DNA of 64,000 nucleotides from Methylibium sp035476815 (GCA_035476815.1 DATILD010000017.1:1-64000), one strand, 5' to 3'. Positions 18,495 through 29,452 are shown, numbered from the stretch's first letter. The notes: a model not told the origin generated them from the sequence alone. Program-made: numbers and translations.

Positions 18495-18718
18495 CGATCC
18501 TCTTTCATCAGGTCGGTGGAGTTCGCGGCGGCAGCGCGCATCGCGGCGGTCTGGCCGCCGACCGCGAAGTGCTCCGACGCCATCTCGTGGATCATGATCC
18601 GCACCTGTTCGGGCCGCACGCCGAGGCTGCGGACCACCGCCTCGGTGATGGCCGCAACCGCGGCGCGCTTTTGCTCGACGCTGCGGCCCTCGAGCAGGTT
18701 CATCTGGATGATGGGCAT
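18491..18718 (-). CDS. dmpI: 2-hydroxymuconate (4-oxalocrotonate) tautomerase
   Basis: 75 residues starting MPIIQMNLLEGRSVEQKRA, with the catalytic Pro1 after Met removal and conserved Arg residues in LEGRS and the VRIMIHEM region. It isomerises 2-hydroxymuconate to 2-oxo-3-hexenedioate for the decarboxylase. The C-terminal 12 residues extend past the usual 62-residue enzyme. It sits in the middle of the meta-pathway operon. Confidence 0.93.
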   Translation of the reverse strand: MPIIQMNLLEGRSVEQKRAAVAAITEAVVRSLGVRPEQVRIMIHEMASEHFAVGGQTAAMRAAAANSTDLMKEDR

Positions 18719-18727
18719 GGCGGGCTC

Positions 18728-19522
18728 CTAGACGAAGCGGGTCGAGACGCTGCCGAGCTCCTGGAAGCGCGCGATCACGCTGTCGCCCGGCTTCACGGCA
18801 ATCGCCTCGGTGATCGCGCCGCTCATCACGAAGCTGCCGGCGGGCAGCGTCTCGTCGAGCTCGGCCAGCACGCGCACCAGCAGCGCGATCGCCTCGGCCG
18901 GATGGCCCAGCACCGCGCCGGTCGCGCCGGTGGCGACGATCTCGCCGTTCTTCTCCATCACGACGCCGAGCGTCGCGAGGTCAAGGTCGGCGGCATCGCG
19001 CGGCCGGCCGCCGGCGACAAAGCGCGCGGCCGAACCGTTGTCGGCCACGACGCTCTGCAGATCGAACTTGAAGCCGGTGAAGCGCGAATCGATGATCTCC
19101 AGCGCCGGGATCACGAAGTCGGTGGCAACCAGCACCTGCGCGGCGCTGCAGTCCGGGCCGCGCAGCTCGGCCTTCGTGACGAAGCCGACCTCGCACTCGA
19201 CGCGCGGATGGACCATGTCCTTCGTCTCGACCGCGGCGTTCTCGGCGCGCGCCATGTCGCTCATCAGGAAGCCGATCGAGGGCACGTCGACGCCCATCTG
19301 CAGCATCTTGGCCTTGGACGTGAGCCCGGCCTTCCAGCCGACCTGGCGGTGGCCGCGCGCGAGCCAGCGGCGGCGCAGCTCGAGCTGGACCGCGTAGCCG
19401 TCGGCCAGCGTCATCGCGGGGAAGTCGTCGGTGAGCTTGGGGATCGCAGTCGCGTCGAGCTGCGCCGCCTCGACGCGCTCGGCGAGCGCCACAACCTGAT
19501 CGCGGTTCAGGGTCAGCTTCAT
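18728..19522 (-). CDS. dmpH: 4-oxalocrotonate decarboxylase
   Basis: 264 residues of the hydratase/decarboxylase family (FAH-like fold). GWKAGLTSKAKMLQMGVDVP, the PRVECEVGFV metal Glu motif and IPALEIIDSRF are visible. It decarboxylates 2-oxo-3-hexenedioate to 2-hydroxypenta-2,4-dienoate, working in complex with the hydratase. The start overlaps the hydratase stop (ATGA). Assigned as decarboxylase because the neighbouring paralogue carries the hydratase-type features and the gene order follows dmpE-dmpH; the pair could be swapped. Confidence 0.85.
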   Translation of the reverse strand: MKLTLNRDQVVALAERVEAAQLDATAIPKLTDDFPAMTLADGYAVQLELRRRWLARGHRQVGWKAGLTSKAKMLQMGVDVPSIGFLMSDMARAENAAVETKDMVHPRVECEVGFVTKAELRGPDCSAAQVLVATDFVIPALEIIDSRFTGFKFDLQSVVADNGSAARFVAGGRPRDAADLDLATLGVVMEKNGEIVATGATGAVLGHPAEAIALLVRVLAELDETLPAGSFVMSGAITEAIAVKPGDSVIARFQELGSVSTRFV

Positions 19523-20316
19523 GCCGCCGCCTTTCCGCGGAAGCGCGCACGGCACACGCCGAGCCTGCCGATGCGGCACACCAGCTCGTCGCCGCTGACC
19601 ACCGGGACGAGGGCCGACTGCGAGCCCGACAGGATCACCTCGCCGGCCCGGAAGGGCAGGCCGAGCGTGCCCAGCGTGTTGGCGAGCCACACGACCGCGT
19701 TGACCGGCGAGCCTTGCACCGCGGCGCCGCAGCTGCTGGAGAAGAATTCGCCGTTCTTCTCGAGCACCATGCCGGCGAGCGTCAGGTCGAGCTGGCGCGG
19801 GTTGCCCTTGGCGCTGCCCAGCAGGAACACGCCGCAGGAGGCGTTGTCGGCGACGGTGTCCTGGATCTTGATGTTCCAGGCCTGGATGCGCGAGTCGACG
19901 ATCTCGAAGCAGGGGGTCACGTAGGCGGTGGCGCGGATCACGTCGGTCGCGGTGATGCCGGGACCGATCAGGTCGCGCTCCAGCACGAAGGCCAGCTCGG
20001 CCTCGGCCTTGGGCTGGATCAGCGTGTTCAGGTCGACGCCGGCCTCCTCGGAGGTCACCATGCCCGAGGTGAGCTGGCCGAAGTCGGGCTGGTAGACGCC
20101 AAGGAAATCCTGCACCGGCTTGCTGGTGACGCCGATCTTCTTGCCGACCACCGTTTCGCCCTCGGCCAGGCGCAGCGCGACCATGTGCTGCTGGATGCGG
20201 TAGGCGTCGTCGATGGTGATGCCGGGCTCGCGCTCGCGCAGTGGGGCGAGCGTGCGGCGGGCGCGCAGGGCGGCGTGGAGTTCGGCGCCGTGGCGCTGGA
20301 TGTCTTGTGGGTTCAT
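19519..20316 (-). CDS. dmpE: 2-oxopent-4-enoate hydratase
   Basis: 265 residues, same fold as the next gene: VVGKKIGVTSKPVQDFLGV, PKAEAELAFVLE (metal ligands) and TPCFEIVDSRI. It adds water to 2-hydroxypenta-2,4-dienoate to give 4-hydroxy-2-oxovalerate. It is the first intact gene of the lower pathway; the preceding dehydrogenase gene is separated by about 550 bases of repeats. Hydratase rather than decarboxylase is inferred from the GKKIGVTS motif and order. Confidence 0.87.
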   Translation of the reverse strand: MNPQDIQRHGAELHAALRARRTLAPLREREPGITIDDAYRIQQHMVALRLAEGETVVGKKIGVTSKPVQDFLGVYQPDFGQLTSGMVTSEEAGVDLNTLIQPKAEAELAFVLERDLIGPGITATDVIRATAYVTPCFEIVDSRIQAWNIKIQDTVADNASCGVFLLGSAKGNPRQLDLTLAGMVLEKNGEFFSSSCGAAVQGSPVNAVVWLANTLGTLGLPFRAGEVILSGSQSALVPVVSGDELVCRIGRLGVCRARFRGKAAA

Positions 20317-20863
20317 GGGTGTTGTTGTCGGGGGCGAGCGGCGCGGCAGGCGGTGCCCGGCAGGGGCTCATGCTGGGGCGGTCGGCGCTTTGCGCCGACT
20401 CCGCTGCGGTGCTCGGCTCGGGGTCGCGTCGCGAAACTCGCTTCGTTCGCTACGCTCACTGCGCTCAGACAGTCGCGACGAGTCAGTTCACGAAGCGCGC
20501 TTCGCGCGCCGACCCCGAGCCTGCGTTCCTCGCCGCCCCAGAAATCGCCCCCGCCGGACACCGCCTGCCGCTTCTCCAAGGCCGAGGCACCTGGGGGGAA
20601 AGCAAAGCCGTGTCCGGGCAGGCCGCAGCGCGCCTGCGAGGCGCCGAGAAGCGCAGGGTTTGCGGCTGCGCGCGCAGCGCGCTTCGTGAACTGACTCGTC
20701 GCGGTTGTCCGAGCGACGCGAACGAAGTGAGCAGAGCGAGTTCCGCGACGCAGCCGCAAGCCCGAGCATCGCAGGGCAGTCGGAGCGCAGCGGAGACCGC
20801 CTCGCCGAAGCGCTGCGGCCTGCCCGGACACGGCTTTGCCGCTCGGATGAACAAAAGCCTTGT
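20317..20863. repeat. cluster of inverted intergenic repeats
   Basis: 547 bases with no gene. A block at about 20400-20510 recurs in inverted orientation at about 20665-20795; both share the core GACGAGTCAGTTCACGAAGC, including a segment of alternating GC words (CGCTTCGTTCGC, GCGAACGAAGTGAGC). Outside this, 20602-20630 and 20811-20839 are a perfect 29-base inverted pair. Such nested palindromes are typical of high-copy intergenic repeats of the host lineage. They break the dehydrogenase-hydratase spacing of the operon. Confidence 0.8.
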
Positions 20864-22313
20864 TCACAGCTTCACACACACATTCCGCAGCTCGGTATAG
20901 AACTCGAGCGAATGCACCCCGCCTTCGCGGCCGATGCCCGATTGCTTGGACCCACCAAAGGCCGTGCGCAGATCGCGCAGGAACCAGCTGTTGATCCAGG
21001 TGATGCCGACGTCGACCGCCGCCGCAACGCGGTGGGCGCGCGAGAGATCGCGGGTCCAGATCGTCGTCGACAGGCCGTAGCGGTTGGCGTTGGCCAGCGC
21101 CAGCACCTCGTCCTCGCCGTCGAAGGGGCGGATGTGGCAGCAGGGGCCGAAGATCTCGTCGCGCACGACGGTGGCGGTCTCGGGCAGGCCGGTCCAGATG
21201 GTCGGCTGGACCCAGGCGCCTCCGGCCAGCTCGGGCGGCATCGCCGGCACGCCACCGCCGGTGACCAGGGTCGCGCCCTCCTCCACCGCCTTGGCGTAGT
21301 AGGACAGCACCTTGCGGCGGTGCTCCTGGCTGATCAGCGGGCCGTAGTTGGCACCGGGCTGGCTGGGACGGCCGTACTGGACGGCCTCGCAGCGCGGCGA
21401 CGAAGCGATCGAAGATCGGCCGCTCGACGTAGACCCGCTCGGTGCCCAGGCAGACCTGGCCGGTGTTCATGAAGGCCGAGCGGAAGATGCCCTCGACCGC
21501 GGCATCGAAGTCGCAGTCGGCGAACACGATGCCGGCGTTCTTGCCGCCGAGCTCGAAGCTCACGTCGCGGATGCCGTCGGCGGCCGCCTTCATGATCGCC
21601 GCGCCGGTGCGCGTCTCGCCGGTGAAGGTGATCGCGTCCACGCCGTCGTGGCGCGTCAGCGCCTCGCCGGCCGAGTCGGGGCCGAAACCATGCACGACGT
21701 TGTAGACGCCCTTGGGCACGCCGACCGCGTTCATCACCTCGCCAAGCAGCGCGGCCGACAGCGGCGTTTCCTCCGAGGGCTTGACGACCACGGTGTTGCC
21801 GCAGGCCAGCGCCGGGCCGACCTTCCAGGTCATCAAGAGCAGCGGCGCGTTCCAGGGGCAGATCACGCCGATCACGCCCTTCGGTCTACGGATCGCGTAG
21901 TTCAGCGCCCCACGGCCGTCGGGCGTCTCGGTCTGGAAGGCCTCGGTCGGGACGTTCTTGACCACGTCCGCGAAGATCTTGAAGTTGGCCGCGCCGCGCG
22001 GCACGAAGGCATGCGCGATCACATGGTGGGGCTGGCCGGTGTCGGCCTCCTCGGCAGCGACGAAGTCGTCGAAGCGGCGCGTCATCTCGTCGGCCACCGC
22101 ATGCAGCAGCGCGAGGCGCTTCTCGGTGCCGAGCCTGGCCCAGTCGCCGTGCAGCGCACGGCGCGCCGCGGCAACCGCCGCGTCGACCTCGGCCGCGCCG
22201 CCCTCGGCGACGCGCGCAATCACCGCGTTGTCGAGCGGCGAGCGTTTGTCGAAGCAACGGCCGTTGGCCGAGTCGGCGAACTCGCCGTCGATGAAGTGCT
22301 GAATCTGGCGCAA
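20864..22313 (-). pseudogene. dmpC: 2-hydroxymuconic semialdehyde dehydrogenase, frameshifted
   Basis: An aldehyde dehydrogenase of about 483 residues split over two frames. The first part (22313 to about 21390) starts at TTG, reading (L/M)RQIQHFIDGEFADSANG behind GGGAGG, and includes CPWNAPLLLMTWKVGPALA, FTGETRTG, FELGGKNAGIVFAD and the catalytic Cys in MNTGQVCLG. Near 21389 (CTGCGAGGCC on the minus strand) the frame changes; the rest (YGRPSQPGANYGPLIS to RNVCVKL) continues in another frame to 20864. The unshifted frame stays open to 20313. It would oxidise 2-hydroxymuconate semialdehyde to 2-hydroxymuconate. A sequencing error is possible. Confidence 0.85.
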
Positions 22314-22534
22314 GTGCCCTCCCTTGACTGTCCGAGTCAGTGTAGGAATCGGCCCCGCGATGCGTCCAATACCTTTTGCCCCGGCGCTCTGATACCGGTG
22401 CGGTATCAAGCCGTGGCGGCCTTGCCGCAGTCGCGCACAGGGATATCGCGGAACTCGCGGCGGCGCCCCGCGGTCCCTCAGGGTGCGGCGCGGCCCAGCG
22501 GCCGCCGACCGCATGCCTGTAAGGAGATGCGACG
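22314..22534. promoter_or_regulatory. divergent promoter region of the meta-pathway operon
   Basis: Contains a perfect palindrome TGATACCG-GTG-CGGTATCA at 22390-22408. On the minus strand, TTGGAC (22370-22375) and a TACACT-like -10 follow it towards the dehydrogenase gene, so the palindrome would sit near -60, the position of an activator site. AAGGAG before the EF-hand gene is its ribosome site. Confidence 0.55.
22390..22408. promoter_or_regulatory. 8+3+8 palindromic operator candidate
   Basis: Perfect inverted repeat of TGATACCG with a 3-base spacer, upstream of the putative -35 of the meta-cleavage operon. AT-containing palindromes of this quality are rare in this GC-rich sequence. The cognate regulator is not in the adjacent DNA. 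Confidence 0.55.
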
Positions 22535-22882
22535 ATGATGATGAAACCGATGACCCGGGGCCTCGCCCTGGCCGGCCTGCTGGCCGCCGCCCTCGTGCCG
22601 AACTGGTCGCGAGCCGCCGACACGACGGCGCGCGATCTCGACGACAACACGCAGCGCCAACATTCGCGCAGTGCCTCGCCGGACGCCAAGCCGGCCACGC
22701 CAACGGTGCAGCGCAAGGCCGGTCAGCCGGCCAGCATGCAGGACCGCGGCGCACCACGCGCCAGCGGCGTGCGCGACTGGGCGGCGATCGACACCAACAA
22801 GGACCACCTGATCAGCCCCAAGGAAATGGAGACCGCGCTGGCCTTGGCGCAGGGCGAACGCGGCGCCACGTCGACGCGCTGA
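22535..22882 (+). CDS. exported EF-hand protein
   Basis: 115 residues: signal peptide (GLALAGLLAAALVPNWSRAA, cleavage near residue 28), a Ser/Pro/Lys-rich linker, and a single EF-hand loop DTNKDHLISPKE near residues 86-97. The loop has Asp, Asn, Asp and a final Glu at the usual calcium positions. AAGGAG precedes the ATG. It is likely a periplasmic Ca-binding protein of unknown function, divergent from the dehydrogenase gene. Confidence 0.78.
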   Translation: MMMKPMTRGLALAGLLAAALVPNWSRAADTTARDLDDNTQRQHSRSASPDAKPATPTVQRKAGQPASMQDRGAPRASGVRDWAAIDTNKDHLISPKEMETALALAQGERGATSTR

Positions 22883-22889
22883 GCGCGGT

Positions 22890-23684
22890 TCAGGCGATCG
22901 CGCGCACCACGCCACCGTCGACGCGCAGCGCCGCGCCGGTGGTGGCCGAGGCCTGCGCGCTGCAGACATAGGCGATCATCGCCGCGACCTCGTCGGGCGT
23001 CGCGAAGCGCTGGATCACCGACGAGGGCCGCGCGCTGCGGAAGAACTCGCGCTCGAAGCCCGCGGGGTCGCTGCCCTGCTCGGCGGCGAGCTTGGCGACG
23101 AAGTCGGCCACGCCCTCGGACGCGGTCGGACCGGGCAGCACGCTGTTGACGGTGACGCCGGTGCCGGCCAGCGTTTCGGCCAGGCCGCGCGCGACCGCGA
23201 GCTGCGCGGTCTTGGTCATGCCGTAATGGATCATCTCGGTCGGGATCTGCAGACCCGACTCGCTGGACACGAAGACGATGCGGCCCCAGTTGCGCGCGCG
23301 CATGCCCGCCACGTAGTGGCGCGCGAGGCGCACGCCGCTGAGCACGTTGACTTCGAAGAAGCGCCGCCAATCCTCGTCGGGGATCTGCTCGAAGGGCTTG
23401 GGCTCGAAGATGCCGAGGTTGTTGACGACGATGTCGGCCTCGGGCAGTTGCGCGACCAGCGCGTCGAAGCCCGCGGCGCTGCCGAGGTCGGCCGCAATGC
23501 CGCTGACCGTCGCGCCGGGCACGTCCGCACGCAGCCTGGCGACCGCCGCTTCGACCCCCGCCGCCGTGCGGCCGTTGAGCACCACCGCCGCGCCCTCCGC
23601 GGCCAGCGCCTTGGCCGTCGCATAGCCGATGCCCTTGGTCGAGCCGCTGACCAGCGCCCGCTTGCCCCTGATGCCGAAGTCCAT
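22890..23684 (-). CDS. SDR family NAD(P)-dependent oxidoreductase
   Basis: 264 residues with a full classic SDR set: VSGSTKGIGYATAKAL (TGxxxGxG variant), NNLGI (NNAG), VSSES and YGMTKTA (YxxxK). The C-terminus ends in the usual GGAALRVDGG-like stretch (TTGAALRVDGGVV). It is convergent with the EF-hand gene and separate from the meta-pathway operon. The substrate is unknown. Confidence 0.9.
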   Translation of the reverse strand: MDFGIRGKRALVSGSTKGIGYATAKALAAEGAAVVLNGRTAAGVEAAVARLRADVPGATVSGIAADLGSAAGFDALVAQLPEADIVVNNLGIFEPKPFEQIPDEDWRRFFEVNVLSGVRLARHYVAGMRARNWGRIVFVSSESGLQIPTEMIHYGMTKTAQLAVARGLAETLAGTGVTVNSVLPGPTASEGVADFVAKLAAEQGSDPAGFEREFFRSARPSSVIQRFATPDEVAAMIAYVCSAQASATTGAALRVDGGVVRAIA

Positions 23685-23755
23685 CGCGCCTGCTCCTGAT
23701 TGATGACCCGCCGCAGTGTCGCGGAGGGCCGCCGGCCCCGGCCGGCGCAGGGGCT

Positions 23756-25882
<2,127 letters not shown>

Positions 25883-25977
25883 GGTCAGGCTCGGTAGAAT
25901 CGGGGTTATCCCTTGGGCAATCCGGCAGCGTAACGGATTTGCACGGCCCCCTCCATCCACTCTGACCAAGAGCCTCC

Positions 25978-27171
25978 ATGTCCGCCCTGTTTGCCGCCGT
26001 CGAGATGGCGCCCCGCGACCCGATCCTGGGCCTGAACGAGCAGTTCAACGCCGACCCGAACCCGAACAAGGTCGACCTCGGCGTCGGCGTCTACTACGAC
26101 GAGAACGGCAAGCTGCCGCTGCTGAAATGCGTGGCCGCGGCCGAGGCGCAGATGGCCGCGAAGCCGATCGCGCGCGGCTACCTGCCGATCGACGGCATCC
26201 CGGCCTATGACAAGGCGGTGCAGACGCTGGTGTTCGGCGAGGCCGCCGCCGCGAGCGGCCGCATCGCCACCGTGCAGGGCATCGGCGGCACCGGCGGCCT
26301 GAAGGTCGGCGCCGATTTCCTCAAGCGCCTGAGCCCGAACGCCCAGGTGCTGATCAGCGACCCGAGCTGGGAGAACCACCGCGCGCTGTTCACCAACGCC
26401 GGCTTCAGCGTCGGCAGCTACCCGTATTACGACGCCGCCCGGCGCGGCGTCGACATCGACGGCCTGCTGAGCGCGCTGAACGCGGCCGCGGCCGGGACCA
26501 TCGTCGTGCTGCACGCCTGCTGCCACAACCCGACCGGCTACGACCTGAGCCCGGCGCAGTGGGCGCAGGTGATCGCCGCCGTGAAGGCGCGCCAGCTGAC
26601 CCCCTTCCTCGACATGGCCTACCAGGGCTTCGGCCAGGGCATCGCCGAGGACGGTGCGGTGGTGCAGGCCTTCCTGGCCTCGGGCCTGGACTTCTTCGTC
26701 TCGACCAGCTTCTCGAAGAGCTTCTCGCTCTACGGCGAGCGCGTCGGCGCGCTGAGCGTGGTGTGCGCGACCAAGGACGAGGCGGTGCGGGTGCTGAGCC
26801 AGCTCAAGATCGTGATCCGCACCAACTACTCCAACCCGCCGACGCATGGCGCCTCGGTCGTCGCCCATGTGCTGACGACCCCGGCGCTGCGCGCCCAGTG
26901 GGAGGAGGAGCTGGCCGGCATGCGCCAGCGCATCAAGGCGATGCGCGTCGCGCTGGTCGCCAAGCTGCAGGCCGCCGGCGTGCCGGGCGACCTGAGCTAC
27001 ATCACGACCCAGCAGGGCATGTTCAGCTACTCCGGGCTGAACGCCGCCCAGATGCAGCGGCTGCGCAGCGAATTCGGCGTCTACGGCGTCGATTCGGGCC
27101 GCATCTGCGTCGCGGCGCTGAACGAGAAGAACCTTGACGCCGTCGCCAAGGCCATCGCCGCGGTGCTCTGA
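25978..27171 (+). CDS. tyrB: aromatic amino acid aminotransferase
   Basis: 397 residues; class I PLP aminotransferase of the AspC/TyrB group. MAPRDPILGLNEQFNADPNP and the GYLPIDG loop are at the start; NPTGYDLS binds PLP; the PLP Lys lies in STSFSKSFSLYGERVG; Arg in SGRICVAALN binds the carboxylate. It transaminates tyrosine, phenylalanine or aspartate. TyrB versus AspC cannot be fully separated by eye. It is divergent from uvrB with 95 bases between. Confidence 0.88.
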   Translation: MSALFAAVEMAPRDPILGLNEQFNADPNPNKVDLGVGVYYDENGKLPLLKCVAAAEAQMAAKPIARGYLPIDGIPAYDKAVQTLVFGEAAAASGRIATVQGIGGTGGLKVGADFLKRLSPNAQVLISDPSWENHRALFTNAGFSVGSYPYYDAARRGVDIDGLLSALNAAAAGTIVVLHACCHNPTGYDLSPAQWAQVIAAVKARQLTPFLDMAYQGFGQGIAEDGAVVQAFLASGLDFFVSTSFSKSFSLYGERVGALSVVCATKDEAVRVLSQLKIVIRTNYSNPPTHGASVVAHVLTTPALRAQWEEELAGMRQRIKAMRVALVAKLQAAGVPGDLSYITTQQGMFSYSGLNAAQMQRLRSEFGVYGVDSGRICVAALNEKNLDAVAKAIAAVL

Positions 27172-27182
27172 CGCCTCCGATC

Positions 27183-27222
27183 AACGGCCCGCCGGTCCCA
27201 CCGGCGGGCCGTTTGCATTTCT
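27183..27222 (+). terminator. rho-independent terminator of the aminotransferase gene
   Basis: A perfect GC-rich hairpin (AACGGCCCGCCGG, TCCCA loop, then the complement) at 27183-27214 followed by TTTGCATTTCTTTG, 11 bases after the stop codon. Confidence 0.85.
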
Positions 27223-27310
27223 TTGCAGTGAATGGGCCCGGCGGATTGCACCGCCCGGCTGGTTCGCGCGTTATGGAGCAACAGGCCGCTGCGCGGCCCG
27301 AGGTGACTTC

Positions 27311-29290
27311 ATGCACGACCGCCAGACCCCACCCGCTCCGCCGCCCACCGACCGGCCCCGTCGCTGCGGGCGTGTCCGCGGCCTGCTGCTGGCCCTGGTG
27401 CCGGCGCTGCTCCTGGCCCTGCCGGTGCGGGCCGAAATCGACATGGACGCGGCGCAGGACCCGCCGGCGCGCGTCGGTCGCGTCAGCGTGCTGCGCGGCC
27501 AGGTCGATGCCTCGACCGAGCCGGGCGCCGCCTGGCAGCCGGCCCGCGTCAACCAGCCGGTCACCACCCAGACCGCATTCTGGGTGCCGCCGGGCAGCCA
27601 GGCCGAGTTGCGCATCGGCAGTGCGGCGGTACGGATGGACGGCAACACCCAGGCGGTGTTCTCCCAGCTCGACGACCATGGCATTGCGATCGACGTCGCC
27701 CAGGGCACGGTGCGGGCGCGCGTGCGCAACCTGCCGGCCGGCGACGCCTTCAGCCTGAGCGCCGACGGCGTGCGCGCCGACGCGCTGATGCCGGGCGACT
27801 ACCGTGTCGCCTACGACCCCGACCTGCGCCGCTACACCGTCCGCGCGCTGTCCGGCCGGCTGCGCGTCGTGACGCCGACCAACAGCGTGAACCTCGAGGC
27901 CGGTCAGGAAAGCCTGGTCGAGCGCGGCGGCGGCGCGCTGCAGCTGCGCGCGATCGGCCCGCGCGACGACTTCGACCTCTGGGCCGAGGCGCGCGACCGC
28001 GAGCACGACCGCCTGATCGCGAGCCGCTATGTCTCGCCCGAGACCACCGGCATCGAGGAACTCGACGAGCATGGCCGCTGGGAGGTGGACGACGGCTACG
28101 GCGCCGTCTGGTATCCGGCGGCCGTGCCCTACGGCTGGGCGCCCTACCGCTACGGCCGCTGGGCCTGGGTCGCGCCCTGGGGCTGGACCTGGGTCGACGA
28201 CAGCGCCTGGGGCTTCGCGCCCTTCCACTATGGGCGCTGGGCATTGGTGGGCCACCGCTGGGGCTGGGTGCCAGGGCCGATCGTCGCGCGGCCCGTTTGG
28301 GCACCAGCGCTGGTGGGCTGGGTCGGCGGCCACTCGGGCAACATCAGCTGGAGCATCGGCATCGGCGCGCCGATCGGCTGGTTCCCGCTGGCGCCCTACG
28401 AGTTCTACTACCCGACCTACCGGCACAGCGTCATCTACATCGACCGCGTCAACATCGTGCGCGATCGCGTGCCCTACGACCCGCAGCGCAGCGGCCTGCA
28501 ACGGCCGCGCGAACGGGACCCGCAGCGCGCCGGCGGCGATCCCCAGCGCGACCCGCAGCGCTATCGCTACGCGCAGCACCGCGACGCGCTGACGGTGGTC
28601 CGGGAGGACGCCTTCCGCAACGCGCGGCCGGTCGCCCGCGAGCGCATCGCGCTCGACCCGCAGCAGGTGGCGTCGCTGCGACCGATCGTGCGGCAGTCGC
28701 CAGAGGTCGGCGGCGTCGCGCCGGGGCGTGGCGTTCGCGTGGCGCCCGGTCAGCCGCGCGCGCCCGTCGAGGCGCTGCCACCACCACCGGTCCCGCGTGC
28801 GGCAGACCCTCAGGCGGCGGGTCGCCCCGTCCCGGAGCGCGGCCGTGGCCGCGGCGATGACTTCCTCCGCCGTCCCGCGCCTGCGCAGCAGCGGTCCGAG
28901 GTCGAGCCTGCGACACCGCAACCGCCGCGCGACGCCCAGCGGCGTGGGCCGGACGCCGTGGCCCCGCCGGAGCGCCCGCCGCGCGGGCGCCCGCCAGCGG
29001 CGAACCCGCGCCAAGACCAGGGGCAGGAGCTGCGGCCGTCTTCCCGCCAGGAACGGCAGGAGCCCCGCGGACGCAGGGACCGCCAGGAACTGGCGGAACG
29101 CGACGCGATGCGCACGCCTTGGGTCGCCGAGCCCCGCGGCGTCGCCCCCGCCCCGGCGCAGCCGCGGCCGCAGTGGGCGCCGCCACCGCAGGCCCAACCG
29201 GAGCAGGCCCGCCCCCAGCGACAGGAGCGACAGGATCAGCAGGAACGGCGCCACGACCGCCAGGGCGGCGGCCCTTGGGGCGATCGCTAG
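27311..29290 (+). CDS. DUF6600 / FecR-like secreted protein
   Basis: 659 residues. A signal peptide after an Arg-rich start (LLLALVPALLLALPVRA), a FecR-like beta domain (about 50-200), then a Trp/Tyr-rich DUF6600 block with repeats such as YGWAPYRYGRWAWVAPWGW and HYGRWALVGHRWGWVPG (about 270-350). The last 270 residues are low complexity (Pro, Arg, Gln). It is likely a periplasmic or surface protein; function unknown. The long disordered basic tail could bind acidic polymers. Confidence 0.85.
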   Translation: MHDRQTPPAPPPTDRPRRCGRVRGLLLALVPALLLALPVRAEIDMDAAQDPPARVGRVSVLRGQVDASTEPGAAWQPARVNQPVTTQTAFWVPPGSQAELRIGSAAVRMDGNTQAVFSQLDDHGIAIDVAQGTVRARVRNLPAGDAFSLSADGVRADALMPGDYRVAYDPDLRRYTVRALSGRLRVVTPTNSVNLEAGQESLVERGGGALQLRAIGPRDDFDLWAEARDREHDRLIASRYVSPETTGIEELDEHGRWEVDDGYGAVWYPAAVPYGWAPYRYGRWAWVAPWGWTWVDDSAWGFAPFHYGRWALVGHRWGWVPGPIVARPVWAPALVGWVGGHSGNISWSIGIGAPIGWFPLAPYEFYYPTYRHSVIYIDRVNIVRDRVPYDPQRSGLQRPRERDPQRAGGDPQRDPQRYRYAQHRDALTVVREDAFRNARPVARERIALDPQQVASLRPIVRQSPEVGGVAPGRGVRVAPGQPRAPVEALPPPPVPRAADPQAAGRPVPERGRGRGDDFLRRPAPAQQRSEVEPATPQPPRDAQRRGPDAVAPPERPPRGRPPAANPRQDQGQELRPSSRQERQEPRGRRDRQELAERDAMRTPWVAEPRGVAPAPAQPRPQWAPPPQAQPEQARPQRQERQDQQERRHDRQGGGPWGDR

Positions 29291-29452
29291 GCGCGGCGCC
29301 ACGGCGAGCGCTGAGCGGAGCGGTCGCCGGCCGCGCCATGTCGCGCGCCCCGAAACCGCTCAAATGGCGCCCCGCGGGAGTGCTCGCCGCTGCCTGGCCA
29401 TGGTGCGCACGCGGCACGGTAGGGGAACATCGGCCAAGGCGCGTCCGGCTTC

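Noticed and set aside
25883..25977. TAGAAT at 25895-25900 as the aminotransferase -10
   Set aside because: No acceptable -35 at 16-18 bases; the short divergent gap must hold promoters, but I cannot place them.
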